Source: an uncultured Oscillibacter sp.
GTDB taxonomy: Bacteria; Bacillota; Clostridia; Oscillospirales; Oscillospiraceae
Length of the DNA: 9,716 nt
Assembly: GCA_946183175.1 (NCBI GenBank)
Contig: CAMHBH010000079.1
Location: 1-9,716, forward strand
Direction: 5' to 3'
Each line of letters starts with the position of its first letter. The first letter of the stretch is position 1. The position numbers were made by a program, and so were the translations under genes. The notes under the pieces were generated by a model. The model made no database searches. It had not been told where the DNA came from and saw only the letters and a program-made list of their open reading frames with translations. This document shows positions 1-6,185 of this stretch, piece by piece.

Positions 1-516
1 TTCGTCGAGTTCGGCGGGGTTGCGGGTACCCGCCGCGCAGTCGGCGGCGTACTTGCGCGCGGCGCGCAGGATTTCGTCGCGCCCGCCGTAGTTGATACAC
101 AGATTCACGAGGCAGTAGTCTTTGGGGAGCGCGCTGGACACGTCGTCGGTCTGGTGGGCGAGCTGTTCGAGTTTTGGGGGCAGTCCGGTCAGGTCTCCGA
201 AGAAGCGGATTCGGAAATGGTCGCGCGCCATGAGTTCCATTAACTCGTGCAGGTAGCGGTTGAGCAGGAGCATGATGACGTTGACCTCGTCGGCGGAACG
301 CTTCCAGTTCTCGGTAGAGAAGGCGTAGACCGTCAGGTATTGTATGCCGATGTCCTTGCAGTAATAAGCGATTTTGCGGAACGTCTCCGCGCCGACTTTA
401 TGTCCGGCGGTACGGGGCAGGCCGCGTTTGGTGGCCCAGCGCCCGTTCCCGTCCATGATAATCGCAATGTGGCGGGGCATGGCCGCCCCCGCCACGGCGT
501 GACTTTCTTCCGCCAT
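1..516 (-). CDS. uppS: Undecaprenyl diphosphate synthase (isoprenyl transferase), 3' end cut by window edge
   Basis: A cis-prenyltransferase that condenses isopentenyl diphosphate onto farnesyl diphosphate to make the C55 lipid carrier for peptidoglycan and wall polymers; it acts at the inner face of the membrane. The visible 172 residues carry the family signatures in order: IIMDGNGRW at 19-27 with the catalytic Asp22, AFSTENWKR at 65-73, FFGD at 105-108 and INYGGRDEI at 141-149. The family is usually about 240-250 residues, so roughly the last 70-80, including the conserved Arg-rich C-terminal motif, lie beyond base 1. The ATG at 516-514 shares its A with the TAA stop of frr, which suggests translational coupling. 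A second in-frame ATG at 480-478 (MPRHIAIIMDG) is a plausible alternative start. It is the third gene of the pyrH-frr-uppS operon; cdsA would be the expected next gene. Identity is near certain; the start is fairly sure. Confidence 0.96.
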   Translation of the reverse strand, partial: MAEESHAVAGAAMPRHIAIIMDGNGRWATKRGLPRTAGHKVGAETFRKIAYYCKDIGIQYLTVYAFSTENWKRSADEVNVIMLLLNRYLHELMELMARDHFRIRFFGDLTGLPPKLEQLAHQTDDVSSALPKDYCLVNLCINYGGRDEILRAARKYAADCAAGTRNPAELDE

Positions 517-1073
517 TATACCACCATGAGTTCCTTTTCCTTCTTGGCGAGGAGTTCGTCAATGGCCTTACAGTGTTCGTCGGTCATTTTCTGGAGGTCC
601 TTTTCGGCCATCTTCAACTCGTCCTCGGTGATTTCCGATTTCTTCTCCTGCTTCTTGAAATTGTCCACGGCGTCGCGGCGGATGTTGCGAATCGCCACTT
701 TGCCGACTTCCGCGTACTTGTGAATTTGCTTGACGAGTTCCTTCCGGCGCTCCTCGGTCAGTTGCGGGAAGGACAGCCGGAGTTGCGTCCCGTCGTTCTG
801 GGGGTTGATTCCGAGGTCGGAATTCTGAATCGCGCGTTCGATGAGGCGCAGGGCCGATTTGTCCCACGGGGCGATAACGAGCGTCCGGGGGTCGGGGGAG
901 GCAATCGCGGCGATTTGCTGGATAGGCGTCGGCGCGCCGTAGTAGTCGACCGTGATACGGTCGAGCACGGCGGCGTTGGCGCGTCCGGCGCGCACGGCGG
1001 CGAAGTCGCCGCTCACGGCGTCGATACTCTTCTGCATTTTCTCCTCGTATACCTTGTACTCGTCCTTTAACAT
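516..1073 (-). CDS. frr: Ribosome recycling factor
   Basis: With EF-G it splits the post-termination ribosome so that subunits can be reused; it is cytoplasmic. At 185 residues it is exactly the usual family length. The N-terminal helix leads into VRAGRANAAVLD (27-38), then the small beta domain with VDYYGAPTPI (42-51) and the PDPRTLVI segment (60-67). The long helical domain follows, with the conserved IRNIRRDAVDN stretch (128-138) that contacts the ribosome, and a charged coiled-coil-like C terminus rich in Lys and Glu. The start is supported by AAGGAAGG about 9 bases upstream. It lies 16 bases downstream of pyrH and its stop overlaps the uppS start by one base, so it is the middle gene of one transcript. 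Nothing looks unusual about the protein. Confidence 0.98.
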   Translation of the reverse strand: MLKDEYKVYEEKMQKSIDAVSGDFAAVRAGRANAAVLDRITVDYYGAPTPIQQIAAIASPDPRTLVIAPWDKSALRLIERAIQNSDLGINPQNDGTQLRLSFPQLTEERRKELVKQIHKYAEVGKVAIRNIRRDAVDNFKKQEKKSEITEDELKMAEKDLQKMTDEHCKAIDELLAKKEKELMVV

Positions 1074-1089
1074 GAGAAATTCCTTCCTT

Positions 1090-1815
1090 TCACGGCGTCT
1101 TGGTGCCGACGACAGTCCCGACGCGCTCCCCGCGCAGGACGCGGAGAATATTGTCGGGGTCTTTGAGCGCGAAAAGCAAAACGGGGATACGGTTTTCCAT
1201 TGCCATGGAAGTCGCGGTTAAATCCATCACCATGAGGCGCTTTTCGAGCATTTCCTCGTAGGAAATGGCGTCGTAGCGGACGGCGGCGGGGTCTTTGGCG
1301 GGGTCGGCGGAGTAGACGCCGTCGACGTTTTTGGCCAGAAGAATCACCTCCGCGCCGATTTCGGCGGCCCGGAGTACGGCGGCGGTGTCGGTGGAGAAGT
1401 AGGGGCTCCCGGTTCCGGCGGCGAACAGCGTGATTTTACCCTGTTCGAGCTGACGCACGGCGTCGCGGCGGGTATAGAGTTCGGCCACGGCGGGCATGGA
1501 CAGCGCCGAGTAGACCTGCACCGGGATTCCCTTCTGTTCGCACACGTCCGCCACGGCGAGGCAGTTCATGACGGTCGCGAGCATGCCCATATGGTCAGCG
1601 CGGGCGCGCTCCATACGTCCGCCGCTGTTTTTCGCGCCCCGCCAGAAGTTTCCGCCGCCGACGACAAGCCCCATCTGTACGCCCATCGCGACGCACTCTT
1701 TGAGCGTGTCGCAGACGCGCGAAATCATAGGGAAGTCTAAACCGGTTCCCATGTCCCCGGCCAGCGCCTCCCCGCTGAGTTTCAGCAGGACGCGTCTGTA
1801 AACAGGTTCCGACAT
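1090..1815 (-). CDS. pyrH: UMP kinase (uridylate kinase)
   Basis: Phosphorylates UMP to UDP with ATP in pyrimidine nucleotide synthesis. It is the bacterial hexameric amino-acid-kinase-fold enzyme, unrelated to eukaryotic UMP/CMP kinase. Visible motifs are LLKLSGEAL (10-18) with the phosphate-binding Lys12, VVGGGNFWRG (51-60), ADHMGMLAT (73-81), GTGSPYFSTD (134-143), KNVDGVYSADP (162-172) and MDLTA (197-201). At 241 residues it is full length. A near-perfect ribosome site, AGGAGGAG, sits about 7 bases before the ATG. The gene follows a near-consensus promoter at 1854-1882 and leads the pyrH-frr-uppS operon. In many bacteria rpsB-tsf precedes pyrH; here a TetR-family regulator does, so this operon starts at pyrH. 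UMP kinases of this family are commonly controlled by GTP and UTP; the sequence itself cannot show that here. Confidence 0.98.
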   Translation of the reverse strand: MSEPVYRRVLLKLSGEALAGDMGTGLDFPMISRVCDTLKECVAMGVQMGLVVGGGNFWRGAKNSGGRMERARADHMGMLATVMNCLAVADVCEQKGIPVQVYSALSMPAVAELYTRRDAVRQLEQGKITLFAAGTGSPYFSTDTAAVLRAAEIGAEVILLAKNVDGVYSADPAKDPAAVRYDAISYEEMLEKRLMVMDLTATSMAMENRIPVLLFALKDPDNILRVLRGERVGTVVGTKTP

Positions 1816-1853
1816 CCGAATCTCCTCCTATGCACACCGAAGTCTTTGCCTGT

Positions 1854-1882
1854 ATGATACCCGTAAAGGGCAAATCTGTCAA
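1854..1882 (-). promoter_or_regulatory. Sigma-A promoter of the pyrH-frr-uppS operon
   Basis: On the minus strand, a perfect -35 box TTGACA (1882-1877), a spacer of exactly 17 bases and a -10 box TATCAT (1859-1854; five of six to consensus). Transcription should start near 1847, giving a leader of about 30 bases before the pyrH ATG. It is the only strong promoter in the tetR-pyrH gap and makes the operon independent of tetR read-through. Confidence 0.88.
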
Positions 1883-1927
1883 GATATTTCCCGCCGCGTG
1901 TATTGTAGTATGTGTGTAGCAATCGTT

Positions 1928-1945
1928 GGCAAAAGCGCGTTTGCC
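1928..1945. promoter_or_regulatory. Near-perfect 18-base palindrome between tetR and pyrH (possible operator)
   Basis: The half-sites GGCAAA and TTTGCC flank a GCGC core; eight of nine base pairs match, the one mismatch being A1934 opposite G1939. It lies 23 bases after the tetR stop and about 45 bases upstream of the pyrH -35 box. Its size and symmetry would suit a TetR-family operator. It could equally be a weak hairpin at the end of tetR, but no T-run follows it on either strand. Binding by the neighbouring regulator is inference only. Confidence 0.35.
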
Positions 1946-1968
1946 CCTCCGCCGCGCGTCAGGAAAAT

Positions 1969-2562
1969 TCACCGCGCGGCGTCGCCGCGGTAGTCCGACA
2001 GAAACAGCGGCGTCATTTGGTCGGTGTAGGCCACGAGGGAGTATTCCCCGCCCGACAGGCACCAGTCGTAGAGCAGGGCGCGCTCCCACATCGCGTAGGC
2101 GCGCAGGATTTCCCCAGCGGTACGGTCGGCGCGCAGTTCGCCGGAGGCCAGCCCGTCGGCGATAATCCGCCGCAGGAGTTTGAAATAGAGGCGGTTCCGG
2201 TCAAGCAGACTTTTTTCCCCGCGCGCCAGAAGCTGTGTCGACAGCAGCCGCGCGACTAAATCCATGGAAATTCCGCTGTCAATCATCGCGAACAGCTCGT
2301 GATTGAGATAGATTAATTTTTCCACCGCGCCGAGTTCCGGATTCATCACGCGCATGAGTTCCTCGTACTTCTCATCGAATACGTAGGCCAATGTACCGAG
2401 AAGGGCGTCTTTGCCGTCGAAATAGTGGTAGAAGGAGCCCTTCGACGTGCCCGACTCAAACACGATGTCCTCTACGGTCGTCTCCTCGTAGCCCTGCTCG
2501 TAGAAGAGCTTCCACGCCGCCGAGATAATCTTCCCGCGCGTGTTCCGACTGTTTTTCCGCAC
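1969..2562 (-). CDS. TetR/AcrR-family transcriptional regulator
   Basis: A one-component repressor of the TetR family: N-terminal DNA-binding three-helix domain and a variable helical ligand/dimer domain. The first 50 residues carry the family pattern: a basic start, then RGKIISAAWKLFYEQGYEETTVEDIV and the recognition segment SGTSKGSFYHYFDGKDAL (about 37-54). At 197 residues it has typical family length. The start is the GTG at 2562-2560: an in-frame TGA lies 42 bases upstream with no ATG, GTG or TTG between, and a GGTGAGG ribosome site sits just before the start. Residues 55-197 are not close to any subfamily I can name, so the ligand is unknown. Upstream is the terminator of the flavin reductase operon; downstream is the pyrH promoter. 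It therefore appears to be a monocistronic unit, and I see no clear promoter in the 104 GC-rich bases before it. Confidence 0.93.
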   Translation of the reverse strand: MRKNSRNTRGKIISAAWKLFYEQGYEETTVEDIVFESGTSKGSFYHYFDGKDALLGTLAYVFDEKYEELMRVMNPELGAVEKLIYLNHELFAMIDSGISMDLVARLLSTQLLARGEKSLLDRNRLYFKLLRRIIADGLASGELRADRTAGEILRAYAMWERALLYDWCLSGGEYSLVAYTDQMTPLFLSDYRGDAAR

Positions 2563-2666
2563 TTCCTCACCCCCGCAAGATTGCCCCGGCGTTTCCCGTC
2601 GTCACGGGGAGGCTTTTTCCTCTCCGCCATACCGGGGCGGTGTCGGCGGGGGCGTTTCAGCGTCTC

Positions 2667-2698
2667 AAAAAAGGACTGCCCCACCGGGACAGCCCTTT
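2667..2698 (-). terminator. Rho-independent terminator of the thioredoxin/flavin reductase operon
   Basis: On the minus strand AAAGGGCTGTCCC (2698-2686) pairs over its whole 13 bases with GGGGCAGTCCTTT (2682-2670), using two G-U pairs. The loop is three bases and the hairpin runs into six consecutive Ts (2672-2667), the first three of them in the stem. It starts 8 bases after the stop codon of the flavin-reductase-like gene. Confidence 0.93.
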
Positions 2699-2706
2699 CC
2701 GATTTC

Positions 2707-3282
2707 TTATGCCTTCTTCATGAGGTCTTTCCCGGCGTTCCAGGCGCGTCCGGCCTGTTCGCCCGTGACGTAGTAGCCGTTGCGGAACTGGTCGAACATC
2801 AGGGCCTGTAACTTTTCGGCGTCGACCTTGCCCTTTTCGTCCAGTACGGCCTCCTCCGCGGCGACGTTGACGACCTTGCCGACAACCGCGTGCAGGTTCT
2901 CCGTCTCCACGACTTCCGCCAGTTCGCACTCCATCACAAGCGGGAACTCCTCGATAATCGGCGCGTTGACGCGCGTACTTTTCACGGCGTGGAAACCTGT
3001 CCGGGCGAATTTGTCGGGCATTTTGTTTCCGGTGGCGATTCCGAAAAAGTCGGCCTCGGCCATGTGGGCGCGGTCGGCGAGCGCCACCGTGAACGCCTTC
3101 GACTGCCGGATATTCTTGGTCGTCTTGTGGTCCTCGTCGATGAACAGCGCGATTTTGTCCGTGTCGCAGGTCATGCCCCAGGCGGCGTTCATGACGTTGA
3201 CGTTGCCGGCCTCGTCATAGGCGGCAATCATGAGTACGGGCATGGGGTAGACGGACGGAATCACGCCTAAGTCTTTTTTCAT
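2707..3282 (-). CDS. Flavin reductase-like FMN-binding protein (flavoredoxin type)
   Basis: A 191-residue protein of the flavin reductase/FMN-binding split-barrel family, whose members bind FMN and either reduce free flavin with NAD(P)H or pass electrons to partners. The split-barrel signature runs from the N terminus: IPSVYPMPVLMIAAYDEAGNVNVMNAAWGMTCD (8-40), then ALFIDEDHKTTKNIRQSKAFTVALAD (45-70). A central region with MAEADFFG (74-81) and a C-terminal strand set with LVMECELAEVVE (115-126) follow. It starts 14 bases after the thioredoxin gene with an AAAGGAG ribosome site and ends at a strong terminator, so the two form an operon. The pairing suggests a thiol/flavin redox role, perhaps in oxygen or disulfide stress, but that is inference. 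The family is certain; the electron partner and substrate are not, and no gene name is justified. Confidence 0.9.
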   Translation of the reverse strand: MKKDLGVIPSVYPMPVLMIAAYDEAGNVNVMNAAWGMTCDTDKIALFIDEDHKTTKNIRQSKAFTVALADRAHMAEADFFGIATGNKMPDKFARTGFHAVKSTRVNAPIIEEFPLVMECELAEVVETENLHAVVGKVVNVAAEEAVLDEKGKVDAEKLQALMFDQFRNGYYVTGEQAGRAWNAGKDLMKKA

Positions 3283-3296
3283 GGTGTGTCGCTCCT

Positions 3297-3614
3297 TTAC
3301 AGATTCGCGTCGAGCACGGACGTGAACGCCTCTTGCGGCATGACGCCAATTTTACGGTCGAACTCCGCGCCGTTCTTCAGAAAGACGACCGTCGGAATGC
3401 TCATGACGTTGAAACGCTGCGCGAGTTCGGGTTCGTCGTCGACGTTGACCTTGCCGACGAGGACTTTCCCGTCGTAAGTCTCGGCGATTTTCTCGACGAC
3501 GGGGGCGAGCATTTTGCAGGGGCCGCACCAGTCGGCCCAGAAGTCGACTATAGCCAGCGGGGCCGCGTTCACGGCGGCGTCGAACGTCGCTTCCTCAAAG
3601 TGCTGTAAAGCCAT
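3297..3614 (-). CDS. trxA: Thioredoxin
   Basis: A 105-residue cytoplasmic dithiol oxidoreductase that reduces protein disulfides and is itself recharged by thioredoxin reductase. The classical active site WCGPC has Cys30 and Cys33, with Lys34 after it, the buried Asp24 in VDFWADW, and the cis-proline Pro74 in MSIPTVVF. The glycine-containing C-terminal segment before the last helix (KIGVMPQEAF) is also as expected. The start is the ATG at 3614-3612: AAAGGAG sits 8 bases before it and the resulting MALQHFEEATF begins exactly where thioredoxins do. An upstream in-frame start would add 21 Arg-rich residues overlapping the promoter and is unlikely. It is the first gene of a two-gene operon with the flavin-reductase-like gene. 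The full set of thioredoxin residues is present, so it should be active. Confidence 0.97.
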   Translation of the reverse strand: MALQHFEEATFDAAVNAAPLAIVDFWADWCGPCKMLAPVVEKIAETYDGKVLVGKVNVDDEPELAQRFNVMSIPTVVFLKNGAEFDRKIGVMPQEAFTSVLDANL

Positions 3615-3638
3615 ATTGCACACTCCTTTTCGATACCT

Positions 3639-3653
3639 GCGGGAACGTCCCGC
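3639..3653 (-). promoter_or_regulatory. Hairpin in the thioredoxin mRNA leader
   Basis: GCGGGA and TCCCGC, six perfect pairs with a three-base loop, lie between the predicted transcription start (about 3666) and the ribosome site of the thioredoxin gene. It could stabilise the leader or serve as a protein-binding inverted repeat. No function can be read from the sequence. Confidence 0.35.
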
Positions 3654-3672
3654 GCATTTCGCAAACAAGCAT

Positions 3673-3700
3673 AGCATACCACATTTTGCGGAAATTACAA
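3673..3700 (-). promoter_or_regulatory. Promoter of the thioredoxin/flavin reductase operon
   Basis: On the minus strand, -35 TTGTAA (3700-3695), a 16-base spacer and -10 TATGCT (3678-3673), with TG one base before the -10 box (an extended -10). It lies about 60 bases before the thioredoxin ATG, and no better promoter is present in the gap. Confidence 0.65.
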
Positions 3701-3714
3701 GGGGCGATTTTGAA

Positions 3715-4437
3715 TTACTCCGGTTTTTCCCCGGAATTTCCCGCGAGTATTCGTTCTATGCTGTCGTAGAAGGCCGCCGATTCGGAATCCGTCCAGCGGC
3801 GGCGCGACTGCCGCAGAAGCGTTTCCGCCGTCGCGATATCCCGCCGCGCCACAGCCGCGAAGATGTCCAGTAAGGCGATAGTCTGCGCCGTGCGTTCGTC
3901 GGCGCGGTATTCGTCGAACAGGGCCTTTTGCGCGTCCATGACGGAAAGCATGGCGTCGGTCTCTTGCAGGAAAAAGAGCGTCATGGACAGATTCATGTAG
4001 TAGGGACACCGCAAAGCCGGATTCAGGCGCGACGCGTCGACCTGTTCCAGCGCCTGTTTCGCGCTCCGGTAGTCCTTTTTCGCGGCGTAGGCCGAACCCA
4101 GATTGACGAGGCGGATATCCTGTAACGTCCGGTTTTTCTGTCCTTGCAGAAGCGCGTTGAGTTGTTCAATATACGCGTCGGGGGCGGTAGCCTGTAGCGG
4201 CCCGAGGGCGTCGACGGCTTTCGCGAGCTGTCGAAACCAAGCGGCGTTGACGCAGAGAGCCGCGCCCGCGAGGCACAACAGCCACAGCGCAAGTAACGGC
4301 AGTTGTACGGGAAGCGGCAGACCCAGACGCCCGAACGCTGTCGCGAGAAGCACGCTCCCCGCGATTGACACGCAGTAGCCGCCGACGCGAATCAGGCGTT
4401 TATGCCGTTCCAAGGGCGGCAGTAGGTTTTTTTCCAT
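3715..4437 (-). CDS. Membrane-anchored protein with TPR-like region, function unknown
   Basis: I do not recognise this 240-residue protein as a named family. It has a short basic N terminus (MEKNLLPPLERHKRLIR), then two hydrophobic spans at about 16-37 and 44-64, forming a helical hairpin in the membrane. A soluble helical part of about 175 residues follows. Residues 104-137 (…LVNLGSAYAAKKDYRSAKQALEQVD) match the tetratricopeptide spacing of small and large residues, and later helices (to about 232) look like further degenerate repeats. With both termini on the same side, probably cytoplasmic, it could be a scaffold for protein contacts. The start is the ATG at 4437-4435, chosen because GGAGGA sits 7 bases before it; the ATG 21 bases further upstream has no ribosome site. 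A terminator hairpin ends only 21 bases before this start and no promoter fits between, so expression may rely on read-through from the alaA gene. Confidence 0.82.
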   Translation of the reverse strand: MEKNLLPPLERHKRLIRVGGYCVSIAGSVLLATAFGRLGLPLPVQLPLLALWLLCLAGAALCVNAAWFRQLAKAVDALGPLQATAPDAYIEQLNALLQGQKNRTLQDIRLVNLGSAYAAKKDYRSAKQALEQVDASRLNPALRCPYYMNLSMTLFFLQETDAMLSVMDAQKALFDEYRADERTAQTIALLDIFAAVARRDIATAETLLRQSRRRWTDSESAAFYDSIERILAGNSGEKPE

Positions 4438-4457
4438 GTTGTGTCCTCCGATGTTCA

Positions 4458-4499
4458 TAAAACAGTCCCCGCGGGGCTTTTACCCCGGCGGGGAACTGT
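4458..4499 (-). terminator. Terminator (possible attenuator) between alaA and the TPR gene
   Basis: On the minus strand the arm ACAGTTCCCCGCCGGGG (4499-4483) pairs with CCCCGCGGGGACTGT (4476-4462) apart from two single-base bulges, giving 15 base pairs and a six-base loop, and runs into TTTTA. It ends the alaA transcript, starting 40 bases after that stop codon. It also lies within the leader of the next gene, just before its ribosome site. Confidence 0.85.
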
Positions 4500-4539
4500 C
4501 ACGCTATGTCACTTTGCGCAAATACCGCCGTATATGTTC

Positions 4540-5754
4540 TCACTCCTGACGGTAATGGCTGAGGAAGTCGCCGAGGTCGCGGATGGCCTGTCCCATTGCC
4601 TCCGGTTCGGGGAGCATGACAATCCGGAAGTGGTCGGGCGTGGGCATGTCGAACCCGGAGCCCGGTACCATGAAGATATGCTTCTCGTGCAACAGGTCGA
4701 ACGCGAATTTCTTGTCGCTGGTGATGTTGAACTTCTTCACGTCGACTTTCGGGAAGGCGTAGAAGGCGGCGTTGTTCTTGACGCAGGTCAGGCCGTCGAT
4801 TTTGGCGAGTTCGCGGAAAGTGACCTCCCTCTGTTCGTAGATACGCCCGCCGGGGCGCATCATGGCCTGTGTGCTCTCGTCGTCGGCGAGGGCCGCCGGA
4901 ATCACGAGTTGCGTCAGGGCGTTGGAGCAGAGACGCATGGCCGCCATTTGGAAAATACCCTCTACGTAGTCGTCGGCGCGGCCCTTGTACCCGCTGATAC
5001 ACATCCAGCCGCAGCGGAAACCGCAGATAATGTGCGATTTCGACAGGCCGTTTGTCGTAATGACCATCAAATCGGGGGCGAGCGCGGCGGTCGAATCGTG
5101 CTTGACGCCGTCCATAAGGAGGCGGTCGTAGATTTCGTCGGAGAACACAATCAGGTCGTTTTCGCGGGCGACTTGCGCGATGTCAAGCAGTACCTGTTTC
5201 GGGTACACGACGCCCGTCGGGTTGTTGGGGTTGATAATGACAATGGCCCTCGTGCGTTTCGAGACTTTCTTCCGGATGTCGGCGATATCGGGGAACCAGT
5301 TGTTGGATTCGTCGCAGGTGTAGAAGACGGGCTTGCCCCCGGCGATGTACGTGGAGTTCGACCACAGGGAGTAGCTCGGGGCGGGCATAAGAATCTCGTC
5401 GCCCTTGTTGCACAGCGCCAGCAGGCACATGAGCACCAGTTCGCTGACGCCGTTGCCGATATAGATATCGTCGGTGGTGATGTCCTGAATGCCCTTGCCT
5501 TTGTGGTAGGCAAGAATGGCCTCGCGGGCGGCGGGCATGCCCCGGAGGTCACAGTAGGCGACGGCCTTGTCGGCGTTGGCAAGCAGGGCCTCGCGCACGC
5601 TCTCGGGCATGCCGAAGCCGAACACGGCGGGGTTTCCGGTGTTCAGGCGCAGGACTTTGATACCCTCTTTCGCCATACGCTGGCTTTCCAGATAGAGCGG
5701 GCCCCGGATGTCGGAATGGACGGGGGCGAGGTTCTCGGAACGCTGGACAGTCAT
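4540..5754 (-). CDS. alaA: Alanine-type aminotransferase (AlaA/AlaT group, PLP fold type I)
   Basis: A PLP-dependent transaminase, most like Escherichia coli AlaA, which makes alanine from pyruvate and glutamate; cytoplasmic. The 404 residues are full length and collinear with that group from the start (NLAPVHSDIRGPLYLESQRM, 8-27) to the end. Visible sites are LNTGNPAVFGF (37-47), DIYIGNGVSEL (96-106), the NPNNPTG loop (175-181), Asp206 in FSDEIYDRLL that holds the pyridine nitrogen, the Schiff-base Lys239 in NGLSKS, Arg247 of GFRCGW for the phosphate, and Arg377 in HFRIVMLP for the substrate carboxylate. An AGGAGGAG ribosome site sits about 8 bases before the ATG. Upstream is the terminator of the tRNA-Leu unit and I find no clear promoter in the 50 bases between, so it may be partly served by read-through. 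Aspartate or broader amino-acid specificity cannot be excluded. Confidence 0.93.
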   Translation of the reverse strand: MTVQRSENLAPVHSDIRGPLYLESQRMAKEGIKVLRLNTGNPAVFGFGMPESVREALLANADKAVAYCDLRGMPAAREAILAYHKGKGIQDITTDDIYIGNGVSELVLMCLLALCNKGDEILMPAPSYSLWSNSTYIAGGKPVFYTCDESNNWFPDIADIRKKVSKRTRAIVIINPNNPTGVVYPKQVLLDIAQVARENDLIVFSDEIYDRLLMDGVKHDSTAALAPDLMVITTNGLSKSHIICGFRCGWMCISGYKGRADDYVEGIFQMAAMRLCSNALTQLVIPAALADDESTQAMMRPGGRIYEQREVTFRELAKIDGLTCVKNNAAFYAFPKVDVKKFNITSDKKFAFDLLHEKHIFMVPGSGFDMPTPDHFRIVMLPEPEAMGQAIRDLGDFLSHYRQE

Positions 5755-5807
5755 AAATAGCTCCTCCTGTTCTCCACGAAACCGTTGTAGCCGTCTTGGA
5801 AAGCCAT

Positions 5808-5845
5808 AAAACGACAGAAACCCCCGGACGTGGGGGTTGGTGTCG
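5808..5845 (-). terminator. Rho-independent terminator of the tRNA-Leu unit
   Basis: On the minus strand CGACA pairs with TGTCG, then after a 2x2 internal loop AACCCCC pairs with GGGGGTT around a six-base loop. Four Ts (5811-5808) follow directly. It starts 7 bases after the encoded CCA of tRNA-Leu(CAG) and lies about 55 bases before the alaA start. Confidence 0.9.
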
Positions 5846-5851
5846 TATTCA

Positions 5852-5939
5852 TGGTGCGCGAGGCGGGACTTGAACCCGCACGTCCGTAAAGGACACTAGA
5901 ACCTGAATCTAGCGAGTCTGCCAATTCCACCACTCGCGC
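5852..5939 (-). tRNA. tRNA-Leu, anticodon CAG
   Basis: An 88-base class II tRNA with its 3' CCA encoded. The acceptor GCGCGAG (5939-5933) pairs with CTCGCGC (5862-5856). The anticodon stem CTAGA/TCTAG holds the loop TTCAGGT, so the anticodon is CAG, reading the leucine codon CUG. The long variable arm (GTCC/GGAC) and the T-arm GCGGG-TTCAAGT-CCCGC are perfect. It is the second of two tandem leucine tRNAs and is followed by a strong terminator. Confidence 0.97.
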
Positions 5940-5968
5940 GCGTTACAGTCTCCGCAGGGAAGGGGGGC

Positions 5969-5996
5969 GACGCGGAACAATGAGCTGTTCCGCGTC
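5969..5996 (-). repeat. Perfect 11-base inverted repeat between the two tRNA-Leu genes
   Basis: GACGCGGAACA and TGTTCCGCGTC pair perfectly around a six-base loop in the 64-base spacer between the tRNAs. No T-run follows on the minus strand, so it is not a standard terminator. It may guide processing of the dicistronic tRNA precursor or block read-back by exonucleases; this is inference. Confidence 0.6.
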
Positions 5997-6003
5997 CGCC
6001 GGG

Positions 6004-6089
6004 TGGTGCGGCTGACGGGACTTGAACCCACACGTCGCTAAAACACCAGCACCTCAAGCTGGCCTGTCTACCAGTTCCAGCACAGCCGC
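6004..6089 (-). tRNA. tRNA-Leu, anticodon GAG
   Basis: An 86-base class II tRNA with encoded CCA. The acceptor GCGGCTG (6089-6083) pairs with CAGCCGC (6014-6008). The anticodon stem CCAGC/GCTGG holds TTGAGGT, so the anticodon is GAG, reading CUC and CUU. The T-loop TTCAAGT is normal, but the T-stem GTGGG/CCCGT has a G-U and a U-G pair at its outer end, and the variable arm stem is short. It is the first gene of the tRNA unit. Confidence 0.95.
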
Positions 6090-6119
6090 GTAACGCGTCC
6101 CTTGAAGACTGCAAGGGCT

Positions 6120-6148
6120 ATTATACGCAGGGAGCGCGGATTTGTCAA
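6120..6148 (-). promoter_or_regulatory. Consensus sigma-A promoter of the tRNA-Leu unit
   Basis: On the minus strand, -35 TTGACA (6148-6143), a 17-base spacer and -10 TATAAT (6125-6120): a perfect match at both boxes and the ideal spacing, as expected for stable RNA. Transcription should start near 6113, about 24 bases before the mature 5' end of tRNA-Leu(GAG). Confidence 0.96.
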
Positions 6149-6185
6149 GAGTTTTTTTGAAAAAGTTGCCGGGCGAAATTTTCTG

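Noticed and set aside
1951..1978. CCGCGCG/CGCGCGG inverted repeat at the end of tetR as its terminator
   Set aside because: The loop is long (14 bases), the arms are simple CG alternation expected by chance in this composition, and no T-run follows.
3615..3677. A longer thioredoxin starting 21 codons upstream
   Set aside because: The extension is Arg-rich, overlaps the -10 box and transcription start, and the downstream ATG has the proper ribosome site and family N terminus.
4441..5760. A 439-codon open frame on the plus strand opposite alaA
   Set aside because: It is the antisense shadow of a clear aminotransferase gene in GC-rich DNA. Its translation is low-complexity in Val, Gly and His and shows no motif, and no ribosome site precedes it.
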